The notes under the pieces are model-generated. The model was given only the letters and a program-made list of their open reading frames with translations, made no database searches and was not told the origin of the DNA. Shown in pieces: positions 7,939 to 17,672 of a stretch of 64,000 nucleotides of DNA. The stretch is from Anaerolineae bacterium. GTDB lineage: Bacteria; Chloroflexota; Anaerolineae; B4-G1; DUEL01. The stretch lies in the NCBI GenBank assembly GCA_016931695.1, contig JAFGEI010000217.1, forward strand, positions 30,248-94,247, read 5' to 3'. The first letter of the stretch is position 1, and the number at the start of each line of letters is the position of its first letter. The translations under genes and the position numbers were made by a program.

Positions 7939-10900
7939 CTAGGGCCCATCCTGTACAGTGATAGGCAGGTAAATGAACGATCCGCCGCTGGTAACGACGA
8001 CCGTGGTGGTCGTCGTCGCCGAACTGACCGTGTTGCTGGCGGTGACGATCGCCGTATAGACGCCAGGGGCGGCGTAGGCGTGATAGACCTGCGCCCCAGC
8101 CCCAAACGTCCCGTCCCCCAGGTCCCAGGCATAGTCCACCGGGTTGCCCTCAGTGACCATGGCGGAAAGCGCCACCAGCGTTCCTACCGGCTTGGGACTG
8201 TTGTTGATCGCCGCAAGACCGGCGACCGGGATCGGGGTGCGGAAATCCGTCTCGGCCCAGCTGTTCCAGGGCACGTGGATCCAGCGGCTGGCCTGCTGGC
8301 CGAGCAGGTTGTTGGGACGATAGAGCAGGCGAACGCGCCAGTGATAGGACGTGCCCATCGCCAGCCCGGTGACCTCCTCGACGAGGAGCACGTTAGGAGT
8401 GACCACAGTGGTCCACGCCGCGCTGGTGCCGCTGATGACGACCGTCTCGGTGTAGGGCACGCCAACGGGCGCCACCTCCCACTGCAGCTTGACGTCCCCG
8501 CGCCCGATCGGCAGGCGCCCATTCAGCTGGAGCTGCACCGAGGTGGTCGAGTCGCTCATCCCCAGCCAGGAGATGGACCGGGCGCCAGCGGTGAACATCT
8601 GGCGCGGCAGGTAGGGCAGGCCGTTTCCGGCCCCCACAGAGTAGTAAACGGAAGCAACGCCCTCGCCGCTCTGGCCGGCGCTGGCGTCGGGGGCACCGAC
8701 GACGAGGTCGGCATAGCCATCCCCATCGACGTCGCCGGCCGTTCCAACCGCCTGGCCAAAGTGCGCGCCGTCCTGCTCCCCATCTGTCATCCAGCAAGGG
8801 TCCGGGTCCAAATCGTACCGGGTGCCGCAAAAGACATAGACCCGGCCCCGATCCGGGCCTGTGCCGTCGTATCCGGGCGCAGCGACGGCGGTGTCGGCAT
8901 AGTGGTCGCCGTTGACGTCGCCCAGCCCGGTCACGGCAGCGCCAAAGTGAGCGCTGTGCTGGCTCCCTTTGGCGGTCCAGGCGGGAACGATCCCGATGCC
9001 GCCCGGCCAGCCACGGTAGATAAAGACCGCGCCGGCATCGGTGTACGTATCGTCATAGTAAGGAGCGCCGACGACGAGGTCGGAGTAGTTATCGCCATTC
9101 ACGTCGCCAGCGTTGCCCAGCGCCGCGCCAAGCCGGGCGCCGTCCTGATCGCCCTCGACGGTCCAGTCGCGCGTCGTGCTCAACCCGGCCGCAGAACCCC
9201 AGTAGCCGAATGCCGCCCCGGCGTCGACATCGTCGTTATCATAGCCGGGGGCGCCGACGATCACTTCGCTGTAGCCGTCATTGTTCGGGTCGCCCGCACT
9301 GCCCACCACGCTTCCGTACAGCGATCCCTCCTGGCCCCCATCCGCCATCCAGTCGTAGATGGCGCTGAGGCCAGCCGCGGAGCCATAGTAGACAAAAGCC
9401 GCGCCCTCATTCAACTGCCCGCCGTCGAAACCGGGGGCGCCGACGACGACATCGCCGTAGCCATCGCCGTTGACGTCGCCCGCCGTTGCCACGGAATGTC
9501 CATAGGCCGCTGCCACCTGCCCGCCCAGGCCGATCCAATCCGCCGTCAGGCTCAAGCCGGACGCCGAGCCGTGGTAGACAAAGGCAGCGCCCTCGTCGCC
9601 ATACGCGTCGGTGTAGCCGTCCGCGCCGACGACGACGTCGCCGTAGCCGTCGCCGTTGACGTCGCCCGCGCTGCCCACCGAAAGGCCCATGTAGGCCCAC
9701 GCCTGGTCGCCCTCGACCATCCAGTCCGCCGTCGTATTCAGACCCCAGGCGGAACCGTGGTAGACGACGGCGGCGCCTTCGTCCTCCTGGCCATTGTCAT
9801 AGTAGGGCAGGCCGACGATGACGTCGGCATAGCCGTCGCCGTTGACGTCGCCCGCCGTCCCCACCGCGGCGCCCATCATCGCGCCGTCCTGGTCCCCTTC
9901 CGCCGTCCAGTTTGCCGTTTCCTGCAGGCCGTCGGTAGAACCATAGAAGGCATAGGCCATGCCCTCGTTGTCCTCCCCCTCGTTGCTGCGCGGGGAACCG
10001 ACGACGATGTCGCTGTAGCCATCGCCGTTGACGTCCCCCGCCAGGCCCGTCGAGGTGCCAAAGCCACAGTTCTCTTGATCGCCCTCGACGATCCAGTCCG
10101 GCGTTGCCGCGGGACCGGACGACGAGCCGTGATAGACAAAAAGCCGGCCCTCGTTGGCCAGCTCGTTGTCATACTGCTCGGCGGCGATGACGAGATCGGC
10201 ATAGCCATCGCCGTCGACGTCGCCGGCGGTGCTGACCTGGTTTCCCATCTGGGCGCCGGCCTGGTCAGATTCGCCGACCCAGGCCGGGGAAGTATCCAGC
10301 CCTGACGACGCGCCATAGTAGAGAAAGGCCGCCCCTTCGCTGATTTCGCCGTTCTCATAACCGGTCATGCCGACGAGAACGTCGCCATAGCCATCGCCGT
10401 TCACGTCGCCCGCCATGCCGACCGCGGCGCCATAATAGCCAAAGTCCTGATCCCCTTCCATCATCCAGGCCGGGGTGACCTCCAGGCCGGTCGCCGAGCC
10501 GTGGTAGACGAATGCAGCGCCCTCGTTCGATTCGCCAGCGTCGTAGAGGATGGCGCCGACGACGACATCATAATACCCGTCGCCGTTCACATCACCGGCC
10601 GTGCTGACGGCACTGCCGAAACGGGCGTTGATCTGTCCACCATTGGCGACCCAGGCGGGAGCCAGGCCCAGCCCGCCGGCGGAGCCGTGGTAGACAAAAA
10701 CCATGCCCTCGTTGGACTCGCTGTTGTCATAGAGCTCGGCGCCGACGATGACGTCGGCATAGCCATCGCCGTTCACGTCCCCCGCGGCTTTGATCGCGCT
10801 GCCCAGAAACGCATCGTCCTGGTCGCCCTCGACCATCCAGTCGGGCGCGGTGCTGGGGCCAGTGGCAGAGCCGTAATAGGCATAGACGCTGCCCTCGTCG

Positions 10901-12012
10901 ACCTGGCCGTCGTCGAACTCGGGCGCGCTGACGATCACGTCGCCAAAGCCATCGCCGTTCACGTCCCCAGCCATCGCAACGGCGCTGGCAAAGTGGGCGC
11001 TGGCCTGGCTGAACTCGACCGTCCAGCCGGGGGTTGTGCTCAGGCCGTCGACTGAACCGAAAAAGATAAAGGCCGCGCCCGCATCGACGTCCCCATTGTC
11101 GTAATAGGGTGCGCCGACGATGACCTCGGCATAGCCGTCTCCATTCACGTCGCCGGCCGAATCTACGGCGGTGCCAAAGAAAGCGCCGACCTGCCCACCC
11201 TCCGTATACCAGCTCACCTCAGTGGCCAGACCATCGGTAGCGGCGGAGAGGACAGCAGAGAAGGTGAGGGGATAAACAGCCGCCGGGGCATCGCCGGCCA
11301 GTTCGAGGGTCCAGGCCTGCAATTCCGCGCCCGAAACTCGAAGCTGGGCGGCCAGTTGGCGACCGGTGGCGTCGACGAGGCGCAGGTCAGTGTAGCGCAG
11401 GACGGGCTGCCCATCCGCCGCGGTCAGCTCGACGTCATCGCCGACGCGACGCGGGACGAGGTCACCGCTGATATCCAGGATCAGAGACAGCGGGCCGGCA
11501 GAGAGGGGGGCTGAGAGGACAAGTTCCTGCCGCAGGCCGCGCGCGTCGTTGTGATACCGTTCGACGATGCCGGGACGGCGGTATTCGACCACATGGCCGT
11601 CTGGATAAAGGGCCGCTGCGCCGACGGGCATCCCCCCCCAGGCGGAGAGGGAGAGATTCAAACGCCAGGGCGGCGCCGCGGCGTCATCCGCCCAGGTGCG
11701 GGGGATTACCGCCACCTCGCCGGGGGTAAAGTAGACGCGCAGGTTGTGGGCCCGGTTGGGAGCGTGATAAGCCGCCGCCACGTCCGCCAGGTGCGTCCTT
11801 TCCTGCCAGGTGACCTGGTACTCGGCGAGCTGGACGCTCCCCATCGCTCTCGTCCACCAATCGCCGCCTGTTTCTGCGGCAGTGACCGCCAGCAGAGCGC
11901 CCGCCCGTTCACCTGGCACCAGGGGAGCCGCAAACATCTGCGCGGCCCAAGGGCCAGGCAACACTGCCATGCCAATGATGACAACCATGATCGAGAAACG
12001 CCAGAACTTCAT
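7939..12012 (-). CDS. large exported FG-GAP (integrin-alpha-like beta-propeller) repeat protein with C-terminal PKD domain
   Basis: MKFWRFSIMVVIIGMAVLPGPWAAQMFA signal peptide; 14 copies of AGDVNGDGYxDVxVGAPxY; C-terminal DYAWDLGDGTFGAGAQVYHAYAAPGVYTAIVTASN PKD; ends GGSFIYLPITVQDGP. Confidence 0.92.
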   Translation of the reverse strand: MKFWRFSIMVVIIGMAVLPGPWAAQMFAAPLVPGERAGALLAVTAAETGGDWWTRAMGSVQLAEYQVTWQERTHLADVAAAYHAPNRAHNLRVYFTPGEVAVIPRTWADDAAAPPWRLNLSLSAWGGMPVGAAALYPDGHVVEYRRPGIVERYHNDARGLRQELVLSAPLSAGPLSLILDISGDLVPRRVGDDVELTAADGQPVLRYTDLRLVDATGRQLAAQLRVSGAELQAWTLELAGDAPAAVYPLTFSAVLSAATDGLATEVSWYTEGGQVGAFFGTAVDSAGDVNGDGYAEVIVGAPYYDNGDVDAGAAFIFFGSVDGLSTTPGWTVEFSQASAHFASAVAMAGDVNGDGFGDVIVSAPEFDDGQVDEGSVYAYYGSATGPSTAPDWMVEGDQDDAFLGSAIKAAGDVNGDGYADVIVGAELYDNSESNEGMVFVYHGSAGGLGLAPAWVANGGQINARFGSAVSTAGDVNGDGYYDVVVGAILYDAGESNEGAAFVYHGSATGLEVTPAWMMEGDQDFGYYGAAVGMAGDVNGDGYGDVLVGMTGYENGEISEGAAFLYYGASSGLDTSPAWVGESDQAGAQMGNQVSTAGDVDGDGYADLVIAAEQYDNELANEGRLFVYHGSSSGPAATPDWIVEGDQENCGFGTSTGLAGDVNGDGYSDIVVGSPRSNEGEDNEGMAYAFYGSTDGLQETANWTAEGDQDGAMMGAAVGTAGDVNGDGYADVIVGLPYYDNGQEDEGAAVVYHGSAWGLNTTADWMVEGDQAWAYMGLSVGSAGDVNGDGYGDVVVGADGYTDAYGDEGAAFVYHGSASGLSLTADWIGLGGQVAAAYGHSVATAGDVNGDGYGDVVVGAPGFDGGQLNEGAAFVYYGSAAGLSAIYDWMADGGQEGSLYGSVVGSAGDPNNDGYSEVIVGAPGYDNDDVDAGAAFGYWGSAAGLSTTRDWTVEGDQDGARLGAALGNAGDVNGDNYSDLVVGAPYYDDTYTDAGAVFIYRGWPGGIGIVPAWTAKGSQHSAHFGAAVTGLGDVNGDHYADTAVAAPGYDGTGPDRGRVYVFCGTRYDLDPDPCWMTDGEQDGAHFGQAVGTAGDVDGDGYADLVVGAPDASAGQSGEGVASVYYSVGAGNGLPYLPRQMFTAGARSISWLGMSDSTTSVQLQLNGRLPIGRGDVKLQWEVAPVGVPYTETVVISGTSAAWTTVVTPNVLLVEEVTGLAMGTSYHWRVRLLYRPNNLLGQQASRWIHVPWNSWAETDFRTPIPVAGLAAINNSPKPVGTLVALSAMVTEGNPVDYAWDLGDGTFGAGAQVYHAYAAPGVYTAIVTASNTVSSATTTTTVVVTSGGSFIYLPITVQDGP

Positions 12013-12036
12013 TGATACCTCCAGATGTAAAAAGTC

Positions 12037-12182
12037 AACGCTCAGCCAGTTGCCCTTGGATGATTCCCCAAGCACGGAGAAAGAGGGTTTGTGGGTGTCG
12101 GGGGCGGCAAAGCCGCCTGCAACACCCGCAAACCCCCCTCTCCAGCCTTGGGAGGGCATCCCGGCGGCTCGCCTGAGCAGTT
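12037..12182. repeat. palindromic element, family 1 (TIR AAC(T)GCTCAG...CTGAGCAGTT)
   Basis: aacgctcagccagttgcccttggatg...GGCGGCaaaGCCGCC...cctgagcagtt; shares ends and central hairpin with 23132-23281 and 30375-30490. Confidence 0.8.
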
Positions 12183-12337
12183 AGGAATCAAGTGCGAACA
12201 GCTTGAGCGGTTGCGCTGTGAGTATATGTAGAATACCGCGTTTGTCAAGACACACTCGAACGGGAGCGATGGAATTGCCCTCTTCCCTGTTCCGTGCTAC
12301 CATGGGGCGCTGTGAAGCACGACAAGGCCGGATAAAT

Positions 12338-13138
12338 ATGAATGATTTGCAGCCCATGACCAGCCATCCTCAATCCGTCATCGACGCACTTCAAGAACGG
12401 ATCGACTACCGTTTCGCAGAGACCGACTGGCTACTCCGCGCCCTGACCCATTCTTCCTACCTCAACGAACACCCGGAAGAGAAAAGCGACAACCAACGGC
12501 TCGAATTCCTGGGCGATGCGGTGCTCGACTTTGCCGTCGCCGCGTGGATTTTTGTCGCTTACCCCGAATTTCAGGAAGGAGAGATGACCCGGCTGCGAGC
12601 AGCGTTGGTGAGGGAAGAGCAACTGGCCGCTTTTGCCCGCCAGTTGGGCCTGGGCGCAGCGCTGCGGTTGGGCCGGGGCGAGGAGGAGGGCGGCGGCCAG
12701 GCCCGGCCGGCGAACCTGGCCGACGCTTTTGAAGCCCTGATGGGGGCGCTTTACCTGGACGGCGGGCTGGCCCCCGTCCAGCAAATCTTGCTGCAATTGA
12801 TCCAGCCCGTTGCCGAGCGGATCATTTCCAGTGCCGCGGATAAGGACGCCAAAAGCCGCTTCCAGGAATGGGCCCAGGGCACGCTCGGGGTGACGCCGCG
12901 CTACCACATCGTCGACGAGACAGGCCCCGACCACGACAAACTCTTTGTCGCCGAGATCACCCTGGAGCAAACGGTCGTCGGGCGGGGAGAGGGCCATTCC
13001 AAACAGCTCGCCGAACAAGCAGCCGCCCAGGCAGCGTGGGAAGAAATGTCCCAAGCGAACCGGATTGTCACTGCCCAACCGGTCGCCGCAGGTGGGGGGG
13101 CAGGCGAAGCGGGAGAGCACCCAGGTACAACCGGCTGA
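12338..13138 (+). CDS. rnc: ribonuclease III
   Basis: [46 protein letters not shown]-terminal dsRBD. Confidence 0.95.
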   Translation: MNDLQPMTSHPQSVIDALQERIDYRFAETDWLLRALTHSSYLNEHPEEKSDNQRLEFLGDAVLDFAVAAWIFVAYPEFQEGEMTRLRAALVREEQLAAFARQLGLGAALRLGRGEEEGGGQARPANLADAFEALMGALYLDGGLAPVQQILLQLIQPVAERIISSAADKDAKSRFQEWAQGTLGVTPRYHIVDETGPDHDKLFVAEITLEQTVVGRGEGHSKQLAEQAAAQAAWEEMSQANRIVTAQPVAAGGGAGEAGEHPGTTG

Positions 13139-13179
13139 GTCGTGGCCGATCGTACAGCCTACACGCAATGGGGGTACTG

Positions 13180-14853
13180 ATGAACAAGAAAGAACGCGAA
13201 AAGATAAAAAATGCGCTGGAGCAGTGGGAACGGACGACGTTACAACCGACGTTGGAGCGCCGGGCAGAACGGAGCGAAGAATTCATCACCGCTTCCAGCG
13301 ACCCGGTCAAGCGGCTGTACACCCCGCTGGACGTAGAAGGGGAATATGCGGAAAAGCTGGGCTTTCCGGGCGAATACCCATTCACCCGCGGCGTGCATCC
13401 GACCATGCACCGCGGCCGGCTGTGGACGATGCGAATGTTTGCCGGATTTGGTACCGCGGAAGAGACCAACGCCCGCTTCAAGTACCTGCTGGAACAGGGC
13501 CAGACGGGGCTGTCCGTTGCCTTTGACCTGCCGACGCTGATGGGATACGACACCGACGCTCCCCAGGCGATGGGCGAGTTTGGCAAATGCGGCGTGGCAA
13601 TCTCTTCGCTCAAGGACATGGAGATTCTCTTCGACGGCATTCCGCTGGACAAGGTGACGACCTCGATGACGATCAACAGTCCGGCCGCGGTGGTCTGGGC
13701 CATGTACATTGCCGCTGCCGAGCAGCAAGGGGTGCCAATGTACCAGTTGGGCGGTACGATCCAGAACGACATCTTGAAAGAGTACATTGCGCAGAAGGAA
13801 TACATCTTTCCCCCCCACCCTTCGATGCGGCTGGTGACCGACACGGTGGAATTTGGCAGCGAGAACCTGCCGCAGTGGAACACCATCTCGATCTCTGGCT
13901 ACCACATCCGCGAGGCCGGGGCGACGGCGGCCCAAGAGCTGGCCTTTACCCTGATCGACGGCATCGAGTACGTCCGCTGGGCGCTGGAGCGGGGGCTCGA
14001 CGTCGACGCCTTTGCGCCGCGCCTGTCCTACTTTTTCAACTGCCACAACGACTTTTTGGAGGAAATCGCCAAGTTCCGCGCCGCACGCCGAATATGGGCG
14101 CGGGAGATGCGCGAGACCTTTGGCGCCCAGAATCCCCGCTCCTGGTGGCTGCGCTTCCACACCCAGACCGCTGGCTGCACCCTCACCGCCAAGCAGCCCG
14201 AGATCAACATCGTCCGCGTGGCCATCCAGGCCCTGGCCGCAGTGCTCGGCGGAACTCAGAGCCTGCACACCAACAGCATGGACGAAGCCCTGGCACTGCC
14301 CAGCGAGTTTGCCGTCACCGTTGCCCTGCGCACCCAGCAGATCATCGCCCACGAGTCGGGCGTGGTCAACACCGTCGATCCGCTGGGTGGCTCTTATGCC
14401 ATCGAGGCCCTCACCGATCGCATGGAGCAACAGGCGTACGACTACTTTGCGCGCATCGAGGCCCTGGGCGGGGTGCTGCCCGCTATCGAGCTGGGTTTCT
14501 TTCAGCAAGAGATCGCCGACGCCGCCTACCGCTACCAGCGCGAGATCGACGCGCAGCGGCGGGTGATTGTCGGGGTCAACGAGTACGCAGACGACGAGCC
14601 GCTGCGGATCCCGCTGCTGGAGATGGATCCGCAAGGGTATGAGCGGCAGCGGGCGCGGTTGGAACAGGTGCGGAAAGAGCGGGACAATGGCGCCGTAGGC
14701 CAGGCCCTCGACCGCCTGCGCATTGCCGCCGAGGGCAGCGAAAACACCATGCCCCACATCCTGCGCGCGGTGAGAGCCTACGCCACGCTGCAAGAGGTCA
14801 TGGACATCTTTCGCGAGGTGTTTGGCCTGTACCAGGAGCCGATGATTTTATAG
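13180..14853 (+). CDS. methylmalonyl-CoA mutase family protein, large/catalytic subunit without B12-binding domain
   Basis: [42 protein letters not shown]...[14 protein letters not shown]...[20 protein letters not shown]...[19 protein letters not shown]; ends QEPMIL before any DxHxxG motif. Confidence 0.94.
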   Translation: MNKKEREKIKNALEQWERTTLQPTLERRAERSEEFITASSDPVKRLYTPLDVEGEYAEKLGFPGEYPFTRGVHPTMHRGRLWTMRMFAGFGTAEETNARFKYLLEQGQTGLSVAFDLPTLMGYDTDAPQAMGEFGKCGVAISSLKDMEILFDGIPLDKVTTSMTINSPAAVVWAMYIAAAEQQGVPMYQLGGTIQNDILKEYIAQKEYIFPPHPSMRLVTDTVEFGSENLPQWNTISISGYHIREAGATAAQELAFTLIDGIEYVRWALERGLDVDAFAPRLSYFFNCHNDFLEEIAKFRAARRIWAREMRETFGAQNPRSWWLRFHTQTAGCTLTAKQPEINIVRVAIQALAAVLGGTQSLHTNSMDEALALPSEFAVTVALRTQQIIAHESGVVNTVDPLGGSYAIEALTDRMEQQAYDYFARIEALGGVLPAIELGFFQQEIADAAYRYQREIDAQRRVIVGVNEYADDEPLRIPLLEMDPQGYERQRARLEQVRKERDNGAVGQALDRLRIAAEGSENTMPHILRAVRAYATLQEVMDIFREVFGLYQEPMIL

Positions 14854-14874
14854 CGGGCGCCCTTCCGAGCAACC

Positions 14875-15570
14875 TCAATACCCTGCCCCCTCCAAGAGGT
14901 TGATCGCTGCGATCAGCACGTTCAGGGCATTGTTCACCTCTTGCCGCGCCACTCCCCACTGCTGGAAGGGGATGCTTCCTCCCTCCGGGTTGGCCAAAAA
15001 GTCCCGGCAATTCTGGGTCATATTTGCCGCACCAGACGAAAAAATATAGACTGCTTGCTGATAGCTGGCGTAGGCGTTTTGCACCGTCGAACTGCTCCCG
15101 GAGACATTGTAGGTTGGCGCAGCGACGATGGCATCGTAAGAATCGACAACGTCCTGACAGTCGATCCACCCCTGTCTCACTGCGACGTCGATCAGGCCGC
15201 CAAATCTCTCGATTTGCGTGCGCTTGGTGCGCAGCGTGCCCAACAGCTGAGACCCAACGTCCCGTGGAACGGCGGTCGGCGGGGGGCCAGCTGGAGTTGC
15301 AGTGGCAGTCGCCGTTTCGGTGGGCGGTGGAACGGGGGTCGACGTCAACGTGGGAGTTGGTTCTGGCGTCGGCGTATTCGTCGGCTCCGGCGTGTAGGTC
15401 GGCAGAGGGGTATAGGTCGGATAAGGCGTCGCGGTTGGATACGGCGTAGGCGTCGGCTCCTCTTCGGTCAGGCTGCATGCCGCCTGGACCACAATCGACA
15501 ATAAAAGGCAAATAACCAGAACGAGCAATTTCTTTTTCACGTTTTTCCTCCTTGAATCCAGTTGCATCAT
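14875..15570 (-). CDS. lipoprotein with Thr-Pro-rich linker, unknown function
   Basis: KKKLLVLVICLLLSIVVQAACSL lipobox followed by TPTPYPTATPYPTYTPLPTYTPEPTNTPTPEPTPTLTSTP. Confidence 0.75.
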   Translation of the reverse strand: MMQLDSRRKNVKKKLLVLVICLLLSIVVQAACSLTEEEPTPTPYPTATPYPTYTPLPTYTPEPTNTPTPEPTPTLTSTPVPPPTETATATATPAGPPPTAVPRDVGSQLLGTLRTKRTQIERFGGLIDVAVRQGWIDCQDVVDSYDAIVAAPTYNVSGSSSTVQNAYASYQQAVYIFSSGAANMTQNCRDFLANPEGGSIPFQQWGVARQEVNNALNVLIAAINLLEGAGY

Positions 15571-15707
15571 CGATACCCGTCTCGCTTTGATCCCTGCAAA
15601 AGGAAAAAGTCCAGGCCGACAGCGGGGACGGCACATTATAGCATAGAACGCGCGAGGGAACCACTGTTCGAGCAAACCAGCTCAGATCATTTGCTCTTTC
15701 CCCACTT

Positions 15708-15733
15708 TTGTAGTAAACTATTTATCACTACAA
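15708..15733. promoter_or_regulatory. palindromic operator candidate upstream of recA
   Basis: TTGTAGT-aaactatttatc-ACTACAA: perfect 7-bp inverted repeat, 12-nt spacer, ending 21 bp before the recA ATG. Confidence 0.55.
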
Positions 15734-15754
15734 TGAGGAGGACAACGAGACAAG

Positions 15755-16789
15755 ATGACAGAAGAAGGACGCAGGAAGGCGCTGGAATCGGCGTTGGCAA
15801 CGCTGACCAAGCGGTTTGGGGAAGGGACGGTGATGCGGTTGGGGGAAGCGTCGCACCTGGCAGTGGACGTCATCCCCACCGGTTCACTCTCGCTTGATCT
15901 TGCCCTGGGCGTCGGCGGCATTCCGCGGGGCCGCGTGACAGAGATTTATGGGCCGGACGGAGCCGGCAAGACCACCCTGGCCCAGCACATTGTCGCCGAA
16001 GCGCAAAAGAAGGATGGGGTAACGGCGTACATCGATATGGAGCACGCCCTGGACCCCACCTATGCTGCTGCCTGCGGCGTTGATGTGGACAACCTCTACA
16101 TTTCTCAGCCGGATACAGGAGAACAGGCTCTCGAGATCGCCGAAGCATTGGTGCGCAGCGGTGCGGTCGACCTGGTCGTGATCGACTCGGTCGCGGCCCT
16201 CGTGCCCCGAGCGGAGCTCGAAGGCGAGATGGGGGATTCCCACCCCGGACTGCAAGCACGGCTGATGAGCCAAGCCCTGCGCAAGTTGTCGGGAGCTATC
16301 AAGCAGTCGAACACGGCCATGGTCTTTACCAACCAGCTGCGAGAAAAGATCGGCGTCATGTTCGGCAATCCCGAGACCACTTCCGGTGGCCGTGCGCTCA
16401 AATTCTATGCCAGTGTGCGGCTCGACGTGCGACGAGTGACGGGGATTAAGCACCGCGGAGAAATGATCGGCGTCCGCACCCGCGTGCGAGTGACCAAGAA
16501 CAAGGTCGCGCCGCCGTTTCGAGTTGTCGAGTTCGACATTATCTATGGCCAGGGAATCAGCCGGGAGGGCGACCTGCTAGACCTGGGCGTTGATCTTGGG
16601 GTGATCGAAAAACGGGGCTCGTATTATGGTTACCAGGGCGAGAACTTTGCCCAGGGACGGGAAAGTGCCAAGAATTACCTGGCAGAAAATCCGGAGCTGA
16701 CCAATACCATCGAGTCCGTGATTCGCCAACAGGCGCTGGTACCCCCAACCGACGATTCCGACGACTCGGAAGACATAGAATTGAGCTAG
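15755..16789 (+). CDS. recA: recombinase A
   Basis: [39 protein letters not shown]...[17 protein letters not shown]...[38 protein letters not shown]...[18 protein letters not shown]. Confidence 0.97.
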   Translation: MTEEGRRKALESALATLTKRFGEGTVMRLGEASHLAVDVIPTGSLSLDLALGVGGIPRGRVTEIYGPDGAGKTTLAQHIVAEAQKKDGVTAYIDMEHALDPTYAAACGVDVDNLYISQPDTGEQALEIAEALVRSGAVDLVVIDSVAALVPRAELEGEMGDSHPGLQARLMSQALRKLSGAIKQSNTAMVFTNQLREKIGVMFGNPETTSGGRALKFYASVRLDVRRVTGIKHRGEMIGVRTRVRVTKNKVAPPFRVVEFDIIYGQGISREGDLLDLGVDLGVIEKRGSYYGYQGENFAQGRESAKNYLAENPELTNTIESVIRQQALVPPTDDSDDSEDIELS

Positions 16790-16854
16790 GTTTTCCCAGC
16801 CAACTTCCTGCGTCGCGGCTGAACCACAGCCACGACAATGATTGCGTGTTCTAC

Positions 16855-16980
16855 CCTTTGATGGGATACCCGTCAAAGGAAGGCCCTGTGTGACCGGTAT
16901 TTGTTGGTGAATCGAGCGTAAAAGGGGGTCCCCCAGCAGTCCGACGTTGGGGTAGGCACTTTTTCTACCGGTCCAGACAC
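16855..16980 (+). ncRNA. candidate structured RNA in the recA-recX intergenic region
   Basis: 11-bp hairpin CCTTTGATGGG-ata-CCCGTCAAAGG (16855-16879, one G-T pair), then a long-range helix GTGTGACCGGTA (16888-16899) / TACCGGTCcagACAC (16966-16980) enclosing about 66 nt. Confidence 0.45.
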
Positions 16981-16986
16981 GCGAGA

Positions 16987-17021
16987 CCCGCCGTGGCGGT
17001 TGAGCCACGGCGGGTTTTTTT
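16987..17021 (+). terminator. Rho-independent terminator after recA, directly abutting the recX start codon
   Basis: CCCGCCGTGGC-ggttga-GCCACGGCGGG-TTTTTTT; 11-bp GC-rich stem, 7 T, then ATG at 17022. Confidence 0.85.
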
Positions 17022-17672
17022 ATGGGTGGACAGATCACAGCATTAAAGGTTCAAAAACGCAACCCGCAGCGGGTGAACGTCTTTTTGGACGGTCAATTCG
17101 CTTTCGGGCTGGCGGCGATCGAGGCAGCCCATCTGCGGACGGGGCAGTTCCTCTCTGACGACGAGGTCGCCAGCCTGAAAGGGCGGGACGCGGTAGAACG
17201 GGCGGCCGACCGCGCGCTGAACCTCCTCTCCTATCGCCCTCGCAGCCAGGTGGAGGTCCGCCGCCGTCTGGCTGAAAAAGGTTTCGAGGACGAGGCAATT
17301 GACGGGGCGCTGGATCGCCTACAGCGCAGCGAGTTAGTCAATGATCGGGCTTTTGCCCGCTATTGGATTGAAAATCGGTTCCAGTTCAAACCTCGGGGTT
17401 TGGCCCTGTTACGCCAGGAACTGCGCCAAAAGGGAATCGACGACCGGATCATCGTGGAAACCCTCGCGGAATACGATGAAAATGATGCCGCAGTTCGGGC
17501 TGCTGAAGGAGGCATTCGCCGCTTGCGCGGTCTCGAGCCGGCTGCCTTTCGGCGCAAGCTGACGGATTATCTGCGGCGGCGGGGGTTTTCCTACTCGGTC
17601 ATCGCCCCCATCGTGCAGCGCGCCGTGGCCGACCACGCCCCAGAGGACTCTTGGCAAAAAGATGAGGTGTGA
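17022..17672 (+). CDS. recX: regulatory protein RecX
   Basis: LLSYRPRSQVEVRRRLAEKGFEDEAIDGALDRLQRSELVNDRAFARYWIENRFQFKPRGLALLRQELRQKGI; directly downstream of recA. Confidence 0.92.
   Translation: MGGQITALKVQKRNPQRVNVFLDGQFAFGLAAIEAAHLRTGQFLSDDEVASLKGRDAVERAADRALNLLSYRPRSQVEVRRRLAEKGFEDEAIDGALDRLQRSELVNDRAFARYWIENRFQFKPRGLALLRQELRQKGIDDRIIVETLAEYDENDAAVRAAEGGIRRLRGLEPAAFRRKLTDYLRRRGFSYSVIAPIVQRAVADHAPEDSWQKDEV

Noticed and set aside
8080-10305. 741-aa plus-strand repetitive ORF
   Set aside because: Antisense reading of the FG-GAP repeats; its apparent periodicity is inherited from the true gene.
8700-11200. Regular 195-200-bp DNA periodicity suggestive of an array
   Set aside because: It is the coding sequence of FG-GAP protein repeats, not CRISPR; units are translated and far too long.
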